DNA of 64,000 bases from Branchinecta lynchi (lineage: Eukaryota > Arthropoda > Branchiopoda > Anostraca > Branchinectidae), in assembly GCA_023053575.1 (NCBI GenBank), contig JAKZAP010000012.1, positions 7,688,230 to 7,752,229 on the forward strand. Direction: 5' to 3'. A program made the translations under genes and the position numbers. The notes beneath the pieces are model-generated. The model searched no databases. It was not told where the DNA came from and worked only from the letters and a program-made list of their open reading frames with translations. Shown here in pieces: positions 50,946 to 60,308 of the stretch (positions are counted from its first letter, which is position 1; every line of letters begins with the position of its first letter).

Positions 50946-53900
50946 GTAAGTTGGCCTTAAATGTATTGTTCCTAAAATCATATTCACCCCCCCCCCCCTC
51001 CACCACACCGTTCTTTAGTTTTCTCTACAAGAGCCCTAGCATGAATACTCCGAGCCTAAGCTGACTGTGAAACATATGTTCAAACAATGCATAAAACGGA
51101 TACCTCAACTACTACGCTTTGGAAGCGATATTTCGGCCCTTCTCGGCAGGGTTCCCGAACCCTTGCCAAGAAGAGACTAAATATTGCTGCCAAATCATAG
51201 TAGCTGACGTATCCGTTTTATGCAGTGTTTCAATACAGTTCTAGCATGATCTGGGTTCGAGTGTACACTGTAAAAAAAAAATCTCCGAGTGAGGATTAAA
51301 ATTAACTTCGGTATTTTGCTACTGAGGTTAATCTAATCTCTACTTCGTATTAATCTTATCTCAAGAGAGAAGTTGTAGCAAATACTGCAGTTAACTTTAA
51401 TCCTTACTGCTGTTTTTTTTTTAAAGTGTAGTGAGAGTTCCGCATAATAAACTATTTCACAAAAGCGTGCGGTTCCCAAAACGTTTACAATTTACTTAGC
51501 CTATCTCACAGCTCAGAATGACCTCGATAAAAATTCACACGGCTCAAGATGCCCACAGATGGGGGGGGGGGTAGACGTATTAAAATAATCATTTTACGGT
51601 TTATTTCGATATCGTGACGACTAACACAAAAGTCAGCAATACGAGAGCCTAACGTTTTGTCAAATTGGTGGGAAAGAAGTTTGGCACTTGTGATGTGAGT
51701 GGATATCAATTTTTCTTTTGGGATAACTTCTAAAAACGCTCGTTTTTGCAAAGTAACCGTGGTACAAGATGCCACAGTAACTACAAAAACGACAAAATGC
51801 AGGCCCAGTTACCGTGGTATCAGATACCATAGTACCTGCAAAAGCGCAACTCGTGGTATCTGATAGCATCGTGGTATATTCGGATATTTGATACCACGGA
51901 TAAAAGTCATTTTTGAAAATTACTAGTTGCGTCTTTGCAGATACCATTGCAGATTCGGTTACGATGGTATAAGATACCATGGTATCTGCAAAAACGCAAC
52001 TGTAACCTTCTAAGTTGTAGTAGTCTTATCTGAGACAGTGATGACCACAGATTTTGGTGTGTGAGACAGAAGCTGCGTCTTTGATCGAAGTCCATGAAAC
52101 TAGTGCTGGGCGATATTCGATACGATAATCGAAATATTGGTATGCGTCAAATACTACACTGTCAGAAGTTTCATAACAGATAGCGTATAACACTTCCAAG
52201 AATAACACCTTTTCCCTTAGAAATAAAGTGCTATGACAATTAAGTTTACACTATTTTGTGCCTATATCTCAAACAACACCTTAAATTGGTAAAAAATACT
52301 AACGGGAACGAAAGAAACATAACAGATAACATCCCAAAGTGTTATCTGTTGAAACCGCGCATCCTTCTGTTGTCGTTATGTAACTTAAGACAGTGTAGTA
52401 TTTTTACCCATTGAAGGTGTTGTTGGAGATTTAGGCACGAAATAGTATAAACTTAATTGGTCATAACACTTTATTTCTAAGTGAAAAGGCGTTATTCTTG
52501 AAAGTGTTATGCGCAATCTGTTATGAAACCTCTGACAGTGTAAATACTGACATTTCGATATTTGCATACGATGTGCAACAGTTCTATAATTCGGGTTTTT
52601 CAGAATAAAAGAACGAATAGTAACTGATTTCGATTAGGAAGGATAAGCAGACTGGGAAGGAAAAATTTGGAAGTGATACTCGTTGTTAATGGGAGAAAAG
52701 GTTGTTCTTTTAATTCTATTTCTTTCATGTTAGGTTTGTATGACAAATGTAGCAGTATAAACATAATCGAATATCGATATTCGTCAATATTGCCCAACAT
52801 GTTTAGTGGCGTATTCTAGTTTTAGGTTCTAGCTGTGAAATTCCGTGTATCAGCTTACTACAGTACCTAATAGTAGGTACTAATATAGTACCTACCTACC
52901 TACTTCAAACTCTGGCTATGACTACCGTCCGTCGAACTTCGTAAGCTAGCAAGTTCGAAGTTTATTCAAACAATGTTTCCGTCAAAACAATAGATTTTTT
53001 TTCATGAAAACAGTCTGTTTTTGTGAAAATTAGTAGATTTTTCTTCAAAATAGTCGGTTTTTCTGAAAATCAGTGAATTTTTCTGAAAATCAGTGAATTT
53101 TTCGGAAAATCAGTCGATTTTTTCAAAAATGTCATTATTGTTGTTGAAAAGGACTCTAAACCTACTTCCTTGAGGGTAATACATCATCACTTAACATAGC
53201 AATAAAACATTGTTTGAATAAATGTTTCAAAGTCAGCTTGGGCTCAAAGAATATTTAAAGTTCGAAGTTTGCTAAAAACGTTGATGAAACGACGACCAGC
53301 ATAGTTTCAGTTTCAGTTTCAGTTTGTTCATTAACAAAAAGCAAATCATACACTGTAAACTAAAATTCACCCTAAGTGAGCACTGCCCGTAACGGGTGAC
53401 AGTATTCATTCATTTGTCAAGAAAAGAAATACAAGGAAAAAGAAAAGAAAAAAGAAAGAAAAGAAGAAAAAGGGAAAAGAAAAGGAAACAAACGTACATT
53501 AATAAGACAAACACAAAGAGAACTAACGGTAGAAACAGTTTTTCATTTTTCAGTGTATTTGGCAGATAATTCCATATTCTCGGACCGGTAAATTTGATTT
53601 AAAAACCAGATGACGTGAGACGTCTCATTTCTGTAATTAGTTCCGATACATGTGGAGTATCACGTTGATGAATTTCATCATTTCTTCGAAAAAATCGACG
53701 GAAACAACTCAGGTGCGGTATTCGTGCTTACTTTATATAAAGTTTCGGCAATTTTTTTTCCCGAAGTCGAGCCACATTTAGTATCTTAAGTTTTATTAGA
53801 AACGGCTTCACACTCTGACGAGGCTCAAGCTTGCAAATAGCACGTATATCTTTATTCTGAAGAATTTGAACTTGCTTCCATTCTGACTTATAATTTGAAG

Positions 53901-56900
53901 CCCAAATGCTTGTTCCATATAAAAGATATGAGTGGAATAAACTGAAATACAGAATCAGTGATATTTTCTGGGGAAAAATAAATTTCAGTCTATGAAGAAC
54001 ACCAGCAACTCTTGACAGCTTCATACAAAGAAATTTAATGTGGATTGCCCAATCCAGCTTTTCGTCAATTATTATCCCTAAATATTTATTGTGGTCAACC
54101 CGTTCAATTTCTTCGTGGTCTGCCATTTTATCTTGCTGTCGTAAACTGGGTCATTTCCATGTTTAAAAATCATATACTTCGTCTTTTTGGGATCCCAAAA
54201 CGTAAGTGGAGGGATACCTATGACATCGCAAAAGTTGTCCGTCTGTCCGTCCGTCCGTCTGTAAGCACGATAACTCTCGAAGGGAATGAGATATTTTGAT
54301 GAAACTTGGTGTGAGGGTTCGTTGGGTCGTCGGACCAGTCAAGTTCGTAGATGGGCTTTGTAGCTTTACATTTAGGGGTGGGGGAGGGGATTCAAATTAA
54401 GGGACAAACAAAATGTTTTGAAACAGCTAATGTGATAGTCGATTATGGAGTAAGAAGACATGCTGAACACGATGGTGAAAACCATTTTGTTATCGGACAA
54501 GTAGTTCGCCCGGAATCCGGCCAAAACCGGAAAGTTTGTTGAAAGTAAAAGTTTTATTTGAAGTTGATTAGATGTTCGATTTAGAGGTAGGAAGACATGC
54601 TGAAGACGATGGTGAAAATTATTTTCTCGACGGACAAGTATTTCGCCCGGAATCCGGCCCAAACCGGAAAGTTTGTTGAAAGTAAAAGTTTTATTTGAAA
54701 TTGATTAGATGTTCGATTGGGGTAGGAAGACATGCTGAAGACGATGGTGAAAACTATTTTCTCGACAGACAAGTATTTCGCCCGGAATCCGGCCCAAACC
54801 GGAAAGTTTGTTGAAAGTAAAAGTTTTATTTGAAGTTAATTAAATGTTCGATTTAGAGGTAGGAAGACATGCTGAAGACAATGGTGAAAACTATTTTCTC
54901 GGCGGACAAGTATTTCGACCGGAATCCGGCCCAAACCGGAAAGTTTGTCAAAATTAAAAGTTTTATTTGTAGTTGATTAGATGTTCGATTTAGGGCAAGA
55001 AGACATGCTAACACTTATGTGAAAACAAGTTTCTACCCGGACATTTAGTTCGTCCGGAATCCGGCCAAAACCGGAAAACTGTTGGAAGTCAAAGTTTTAT
55101 TTCTAGTTGATTAGATAAGCGATTTAGGGGTAAGAAGAGATGCTGAGTCCCTGTATGACAATCATATTTTACCCGGACATATAGTTCGACCGGAATCCGG
55201 CTGGAATCGGAAAATTTGTTATAAGTTAAATTTCTATTTGAAGTTGATTAGATGTTCATTACTGGGGAAAGAAGATACCCTGATTTCGTGTTTGCGCTTT
55301 CTTTTTTCGCCGGACAAGTAGTTCTGGAGTTCGGCCGGAACCGGGAAATCGGCAGAAGTGGCAGGAAGTTTTCGTCAAAACAGATATGACTTATAGGGGT
55401 AAACACACATGCTGAATTCATATCTGAACTTGGTTTTCTCAGGTGATTAGCTATTTGGCCTTAATCTGTTTCTGAATTTTAATTGTAAAAATGTTCAAGG
55501 AGTCTGGCGATGACTGGATCTGGCTAAGACAAGACCCAGTTGTCTGGATCAGATATTTTTGGGATCCCATCGAAACCTTTGGTCTTGTTTGTATTGAGGG
55601 AAAGCAACCGTTCTTCAAGGAATTCATGCTGCCTGAAGGCACGCTTTGGCGTTTGTAACTAGTTGATCACGGTTTTTATGTGTGAGGAATAATACACTGT
55701 CGTCCGCAAACTTTATTATATAGGCAAAGGGGATATCAGCCGATTGGTCATTCACATAAATTGAAAAGAGTAGCGGTCCAACAACCGATCCCTGGGGCAC
55801 CCCACAACTTACATTGAATGGATCTGATAAAATACCATTAGCAAGTATTTTACAACGTCTGTTTGTTAAATATGACCGAATCCATTCAAGAACCGTCGAC
55901 TTTATCCCATATCCTTCTAATGTTTCAATAGGATCGCAGGAGCCGTAAAAAACACTAATTAAGCAAACGGTGAACTTCGACAGCATTTGGAAACGGAAAA
56001 TGCAACCGACTAAGCCAACGATATTTCGAAGAAAAACGCAAGGAGAGACTGTCGTTACTTGGAGCGTATTCCACCTTATTTAGCGTAGTTACTACGCACG
56101 ACGTACAAATTTGTGGCTCCTTGGCGTCAAGCCTCGAACGCATTTTTCTGTTTTCGGCAAAATATCATGCCACGGTCTAGTCCGGCCAATCCCGTTACAG
56201 AAATTCGTAGTTACCACGCTTACTATGCTCCGAAGCTTGGCAAACCAACAGTTACTATTTCGAGAAGGTTAGAACGGTAGGCGTAGTAACATTTTACGAG
56301 GTTGGAATGAAAATGGTAACTAACCCTAGGTTCACACAGACGTTCACACTGAGGCGATATCGGCCATGGCCGAGATTTTCGTCGCCAAAATTGGCGGTTT
56401 CTGTTGCTTCGACAGGCGATTTTCAATGTTAGGAAAAATCAACTTTAATCGGGCGACAGTACGATTTTATGCACGCAACAGCAACATTTCGCGTTAAATT
56501 CTGTTGCCGACGGAAATTAAGTGTGAACATCCAGGCGATAAAAATCTTCTCTCGCTGCGATTGAAAAATCTCGTTCATCGCAGAGATTGGCTCTGTGTGA
56601 ACCTAGGGTAATAGTTACTATTGTTAGAAGGGTGGAACACGCTCTTGATGGTCCAGGGCTGACATGTTTTTCCCTCCATTTTAGAGTACTTTGTTCCACC
56701 TGAAGCGTGCGGTTTGGACTCAAATATCAATCACATACCACAATCAAGGGACAGAGCCAAGGACTGTACGGCAGCTACAAAAGTTCTGGGAGAACTACAA
56801 AGCAAGACGGAGGAAGTCAATAGAATCAGGTAGGTACAGTACTTGCGTTTTTGTTATCTCAAACCTCCTCTCAATTCTTTTATTTCGCGTTTTATGACTA

Positions 56901-59900
56901 TTGAGATGAAGCCAATTCTCCTTAATGTACCAAAAGAAGCAGTGCAGATCGTCCTGGGAAAGTAGGATACAACATACCAAGAGGCTATCGTAAACTCAAC
57001 CTCAGGCGACCAATGGAATGCAGTTTCTAAGATTAGAGGCAAAGGGGGAGTCTGGTTACCAAATAAACGTCTCAAAATTGGCCTTGAAGTTAACCTGTCA
57101 AAATGCGAGTACCTGCATTTCAACCCTTCGTCAAATAGTTCGAGTACATTTATATCTCTTGGATCGTTCATCGTCAAATCAACAGACTCTCTACGGTGGC
57201 TCGGCATAACATTCAAATCTTCATTGTCAAAATTTTGCTCTTCGGTTGTTCAAGAAGTTTATAAGTCAATCCGTAAATTTGTACAGCACCTTCTGCGCTC
57301 CTTCTATACTATTTCGTTCTGGAGTCACTCATGTTCTGCGAAAGAAGGAGATTAAAAAGATGAGATCATGTTATTTTGAATATGCAAAGCACCTGATCCA
57401 CTTGTCGAAATTATGTCATAACCACACATTGACGGAGAAATTCAAAATTCAAGATGCAAGTGTTACCCTTTTGGATGTTTCGTCATCGCTTTCAACAAGA
57501 CCAAAGGTTTCGATGGGATCCCAAAAATTCAATATCTGATCCAGACAACTGGGTCTTGTCTTAGCCAGATCCGGTCTTCGCCAGACTCCTTGAACATTTT
57601 TACAATTAAAATTCAGAAACAGATTAAGGCCAAATAGCTAATCACCTGAGAAAACCAACTTCAGATTTGGATTCAGCATGTGTGTTTACCCCTATAAGTC
57701 ATATCTGTTTTGACGAAAACTTCCTGCCACTTCTGCCAATTTCCCGGTTCCGGCCGAACTCCAGAACTACTTGTCCGGCGAAAAAAGGAAGCTCAAAGAC
57801 GAAATCAGGGTATCTTCTTTCCCCAGTAATGAACATCTAATCAACTTCAAATAGAAATTTAGCTTATAACAAATTTTCCGATTCCAGCCGGATTCCGGTC
57901 GAACTATATGTCCGGGTAAAATACGATTGTCACACAGGGACTCAGCATCTCTTCTTACCCCTAAATCGCTTATCTAATCAACTAGAAATAAAACTTTGAC
58001 TTCCAACAGTTTTCCGGTTCCGGACGAACTACATGTCCGGGTAGAAACTTGTTTTCACATAAGTGTTCAGCATGTCTTCTTGCCCTAAATCGAACATCCA
58101 ATCAACTCCAAATTAAACTTTTAATTTTGACAAACTTTCCGGTTTGGGCCGGATTCCGGTCGAAATACTTGTCCGTCGAGAAAATAGTTTTCACCATCGT
58201 CTTCAGCATGTCTCCCTACCTCTAAATCGAACATTTAATCAACTTCAGATAAAACTTTTACTTTCAACAAACTTTCCGGTTTGGGCCGGATTCCGGGCGA
58301 AATACTTGTCCATCGAGAAAATAGTTTTCACCATCGTCTTCAGCATGTCTTCCTACCCCTAAATCGAACATCTAATCAATTTCAAATAAAACTTTTACTT
58401 TCAACAAACTTTCCGGTTTGGGCCGGATTCCGGGCGAAATACTTGTCCGTCGAGAAAATAATTTTCACCATCGTCTTCAGCATGTCTTCCTACCCCGAAA
58501 TCGAACATCTAATCAACTTCAAATAAAACTTTTACTTTCAACAAACTTTCCGGTTTTGGCCGGATTCCGGGCGAACTACTTGTCCGATGACAAAATGGTT
58601 TTCACCATCGTGTTCAGCATGTCTTCTTACCCCATAATCGACTATCACATTAGCTGTTTAAAAATATTTTGTTTGTCCCTTAATTTCAATCCCCTCCCCC
58701 ACGCCTAAATGTAGAGCTACAAAGCCCATCTACGAACTTGACTGGTCCGACGACCCAACGAACCTTCTCACCAAGTTTCATCAAAATATCTCATTCCCTT
58801 CGAGAGTTATCGTGCTTACAGACGGACGGACAGACGGACAACTTTTGCGATGTCATAGGTATTCCTCCACTTACGTTTTGGGATCCCAAAAATCATGGAC
58901 AACAAGGCCCAACCAGCACACGACGTCGTCCACTGCTTCCTGACCGAAGATTAAAAATTAAATGTCTTTTTATGTGTGTATATCTGTGTAGATATGTGTT
59001 TTGTTAATTTTCTTTATTTTCTTCATTACTCCGCCTTTTAAAAATTGCGGGTCATAAATAAATTACTTACTTACTTACTTTTATTCGGGTGGTAGTACAA
59101 TGGTTACAACGTTCGCACAGTGAGCAGTAGCAACACCAAACAGATTAACATAACAAATACTCCTCGAGCCCATGAGCCCAAGATCACTGGGAAACATATA
59201 TCCAAACAATGACGTCGGGGAATGAACGAAAGATTCCCCAACGTTGGAAAACGTCGGGGAATGGAAGGAAAGATTCCCCACGTTGGAAAACGTTGGGGAA
59301 TAGAAGGCACGATTCCCCATTGTTTGGAAAACGCCGGGGGATGGAAGGAACGATTCCCCAACGTTGGAAAACGTTGGTGAACGGAAGGAACGATTCTCAA
59401 TCGTTGTCCCTGACGTTCGACAGCCTAACGAGAACCCTTGCCAAGAATGAACATTCTTTGAGCCCAAGCTGACTTTGAAACATATATTAAAATAATGTAT
59501 ACAACGGACGATTCTTCATCAGCGATATTTTAGCCCTTCTTTGCAAGGGTCCTCGACAGGCTGTCGATCTTCAGTGTCAACTTCGGGGAAGGAAACACAC
59601 CTGTAATCATTACAATTTTGTTTCTTCCCGAAGTTGACCCAGAAGATCGACAGCCTGACGAGGACCCTTGCCAAGAAGGGCCGATATCGCTGATCAAGAA
59701 TCGTAGCTGACGTATCCATTGTATACATTATTTGAATACACTTGCCAAGAAGGGCCGAAATATCGTTGCCGAAGCATCGTCGCTGACGTATCCGTTTTAT
59801 CCATTGTTAGAATTAACGTAAGATCGCTTCGCCCATTAGACATGCTACCAACCTGGTTTGTCTTATAGGCCGGAGCTTAAAACATATCCTCCTTGACGAC

Positions 59901-60039
59901 ATCCAGGAACTCCAAGTCAGTGCCGCGAGTGAGGCTACCATTCTCGGGCAATACGTCAAGCCCGAACATTACGACTCTGAAGAACCATCTGGTGGTCTGG
60001 AAGTCAATCAGATGGATGAAATTGCTGAAAATGAAGAAG
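50821..60039 (+). CDS. Myb/SANT-like (zeste-like) DNA-binding domain protein, 5' part, three exons
   Basis: Joined coding parts 50829-50945, 56685-56829 and 59869-60039 give 144 codons in one frame, with phases 0 and 1 agreeing at both junctions. Residues 15-83 match the Myb/SANT-like domain of zeste-like regulators and many transposon-derived proteins: KHFTTTERLMLLGLLLDHVD, then W50 in AVWTQI, then RTVRQLQKFWENYKARRRK with W74 and a basic end. After it, residues 88-144 form a helical then acidic stretch (DDIQELQ, SEEPSGG, MDEIAENEE). The product is probably a nuclear DNA-binding factor. Whether it serves the host or comes from a domesticated transposon cannot be told. The rest lies beyond the right edge. 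Introns of 5.7 and 3.0 kb hold LINE, PLE, MITE and F1 copies. Confidence 0.85.
51110..51230 (+). mobile_element. PLE tail segment, rearranged copy
   Basis: GATATTTCGGCCCTTCTCGG and, close by, CCCTTGCCAAGAAGAGAC and AGCTGACGTATCCGTTTTAT. One arm is inverted relative to the other, so this is a small head-to-head arrangement of the tail block. Confidence 0.55.
51266..51428. mobile_element. Palindromic MITE (family C2), copy 2
   Basis: CACTGTAAAAAAAAAATCTC at the left and TTTTTTTTTAAAGTG at the right, with mirrored GAGGATTAAA/TTTAATCCTTAC and TTTGCTAC/GTAGCAAATACTGC. Compare 5609-5766. Confidence 0.65.
51640..52000. mobile_element. Foldback MITE (family Q1), rearranged copy
   Basis: GGGAAAGAAGTTTGGCACTT and CGTTTTTGCAAAGTAACCGT are the middle and arm of Q1. 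Two arm ends (GCAAAAGCGCAACT near 51851 and GCAAAAACGCAACT near 52001) show that parts of two copies, or a duplicated end, are present. Confidence 0.65.
52156..52541. mobile_element. Long-palindrome MITE (family P1), 386 bp, AAATACT duplication
   Basis: Ends ACACTGTCAGAAGTTTCATA and, inverted, ACACTGTCAGAGGTTTCATA. The inverted arms extend over more than 100 bp, including AATAAAGTG and the GTGCC ends. AATACT-containing 7-bp flanks AAATACT are at 52149-52155 and 52542-52548. Second copy at 60309-60991. No transposase. Confidence 0.9.
52549..53305. other. Intron 1 of the Myb/SANT-like gene; partial A1-like segment
   Basis: At about 52985-53130 steps such as AAACAGTCTGTTTTTGTGAA and TTTTTCTGAAAATCAGTG resemble the interior of A1 MITEs, but the termini are missing. 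A short palindromic run of AGTAGGTACTA/TAGTACCTACC steps is at 52860-52905. Confidence 0.45.
53306..54186 (-). mobile_element. LINE (reverse transcriptase C-terminal region and 3' end)
   Basis: The minus strand reads TKYMIF, then VDHNKYLGIIIDEKLDWAIH (the 'KYLG..ID..L.W..HI' block after the polymerase core of CR1/Jockey-type LINEs), then HSYLLYGTSIWASNYKSE and a stop at 53728. The 3' end carries a GAAACT repeat tail (about 53306-53326). A purine-rich stretch lies at 53419-53490. The element continues at 55588, beyond an F1 insertion. Confidence 0.88.
54187..55587 (+). mobile_element. HINE-like element F1, full-length copy inside a LINE, 1401 bp
   Basis: Left end TTGGGATCCCAAAACGTAAG, (GTCY)n at about 54237-54262, seven core units with GGAATCCGGCC spaced 137, 135, 137, 134, 137 and about 135 bp, a CAAGACC near the right end and terminal GGTCTTG. 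The LINE reading frame around the site (LNT...KTKYMIF) fits an empty site with six A residues, cut between two of them and nothing duplicated. The longest F1 copy in the window. Confidence 0.92.
55588..55930 (-). mobile_element. LINE (reverse transcriptase core with FADD), other half
   Basis: The minus strand reads ETLEGYGIKSTVLEWIRSYL, GVPQGSVVGPLLFSIYVND (fingers/palm block) and YIIKFADDSVLFL with the catalytic FADD motif, then reaches LSLNT just before the F1 insertion. Frameshifts and stops follow the core. Upstream parts (endonuclease, N-terminal polymerase) are missing at about 55930. Together with 53306-54186 it forms one 5'-truncated element. Confidence 0.9.
56061..56645. mobile_element. 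MITE (family K1), copy 2, interrupted
   Basis: Ends GGAGCGTATTCCACCTTATT and, inverted, AGAGCGTGTTCCACCCTTCT. CGAAATAGTAACTG-type and GTAACTACGAATT-type steps match the copy at 26893-27189. The right arm is split by another MITE at 56324-56608. Lies immediately before exon 2 of the Myb/SANT-like gene. Confidence 0.7.
56324..56608. mobile_element. Harbinger-like MITE (family H2), 285 bp, TAA duplication
   Basis: Ends CCCTAGGTTCACACAGA and, inverted, CCCTAGGTTCACACAGA, identical over 17 bp. TAA at 56321-56323 and 56609-56611. The empty site in the other K1 copy reads (inverted) AGTAACTAATAGCTACTATT, with a single TAA, which confirms a 3-bp target duplication. A TWA target is typical of PIF/Harbinger. 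Confidence 0.92.
56685..56829 (+). CDS. Myb/SANT-like gene exon 2
   Basis: CTCCATTTTAG acceptor and GTAGGT donor. 48 codons plus one base. It encodes the second and third helices of the domain: AVWTQISITYHNQG and EPRTVRQLQKFWENYKARRR. Both tryptophans and the basic end agree with the family. Confidence 0.88.
56990..57495 (+). mobile_element. LINE fragment (post-core reverse transcriptase region)
   Basis: The plus strand reads LEVNLSKCEYLHFNPSS and SLRWLGITFKSSLS (the 'KCE...LG...' region after the FADD core). After a frame shift near 57318 it reads KMRSCYFEYAKHLIHLSKLC and KFKIQDASVTLLDVSSSLS, similar to LINE C-termini. Interrupted by F1 at 57496 and probably resumed at 58890. Lies in intron 2 of the Myb/SANT-like gene. 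Confidence 0.75.
57496..58889 (-). mobile_element. HINE-like element F1, full-length copy inside a second LINE, 1394 bp
   Basis: Inverted copy: CAAGACC + TTTCGATGGGATCCC at the low end, eight or so core units, (RGAC)n at about 58820-58841, and CTTACGTTTTGGGATCCCAA at the high end. Four successive units repeat at exactly 137 bp (GGTTTGGGCC or GGTTTTGGCC at 58141, 58278, 58415 and 58552). Flanks are AA on both sides, again with no duplication. Confidence 0.92.
58890..59090 (+). mobile_element. LINE 3' end with (TTAC)n tail
   Basis: A short frame ending QPAHDVVHCFLTED, then a T-rich 3' region, GGTCATAAATAAAT and four to five TTAC units (about 59061-59080). It is the likely 3' part of the LINE interrupted by F1 at 57496-58889. 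Confidence 0.6.
59211..59410 (+). repeat. Minisatellite, about 39-41 bp unit
   Basis: Five imperfect units of GGGGAATGGAAGGAA + CGATTCCCCAACGTTGGAAA + ACGTC. GGGG starts at 59217, 59256 and 59295 (39-bp steps), then about 41. Each unit contains a GGGGAAT/ATTCCCC hairpin. Confidence 0.8.
59412..59808. mobile_element. Cluster of PLE tail segments, two orientations
   Basis: CGACAGCCTAACGAGAACCC near 59417 (plus), an inverted copy at about 59505-59605 (AGCGATATTTTAGCCCTTCT, CTTCGGGGAAGGAAACACAC), a plus copy at 59620-59745 (TTCTTCCCGAAGTTGACC... AATCGTAGCTGACGTATCC) and a truncated plus copy to 59808. The cluster ends about 60 bp before exon 3. Confidence 0.65.
59869..60039 (+). CDS. Myb/SANT-like gene exon 3 (linker and acidic stretch)
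   Basis: GTCTTATAG acceptor, then two bases that complete a glycine codon, 56 further codons and one base before GTAAAC. It reads RSLKHILLDDIQELQVSAAS, ATILGQYVKPEHYDSEEPSG and QMDEIAENEE, open and in frame with exon 2. The donor is weaker than the others. Confidence 0.8.
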
Positions 60040-60308
60040 GTAAACTCTAACAGTATCATCCAAACGAAAACAAAAATCGTCTTAAAATATCCATTAACGC
60101 CACGACGATTGACTTCTAGCAAAAACTAGGCAAAATTCAGATAACTGGTTTTACACATCAGCAGCATGATACGTGAACACTCGTCAGAAGCATTCCCCAC
60201 AGTGATACAAAGTTCGCACACGTATTTTCGAATATGACAAATTTTGAGTTATGTTCCGACTGCTTTTTCCTTAAAGGCACAACATTAATTAGAGGAATAG
60301 TGCTTTTC
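60040..60308. other. Intron sequence after exon 3
   Basis: Contains GATTGACTTCTAGCAAAAAC and CTGGTTTTACACATCA near 60105-60160, the same diverged repeat as at 255-335 and 50000-50075. Nothing else recognised. Confidence 0.45.
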
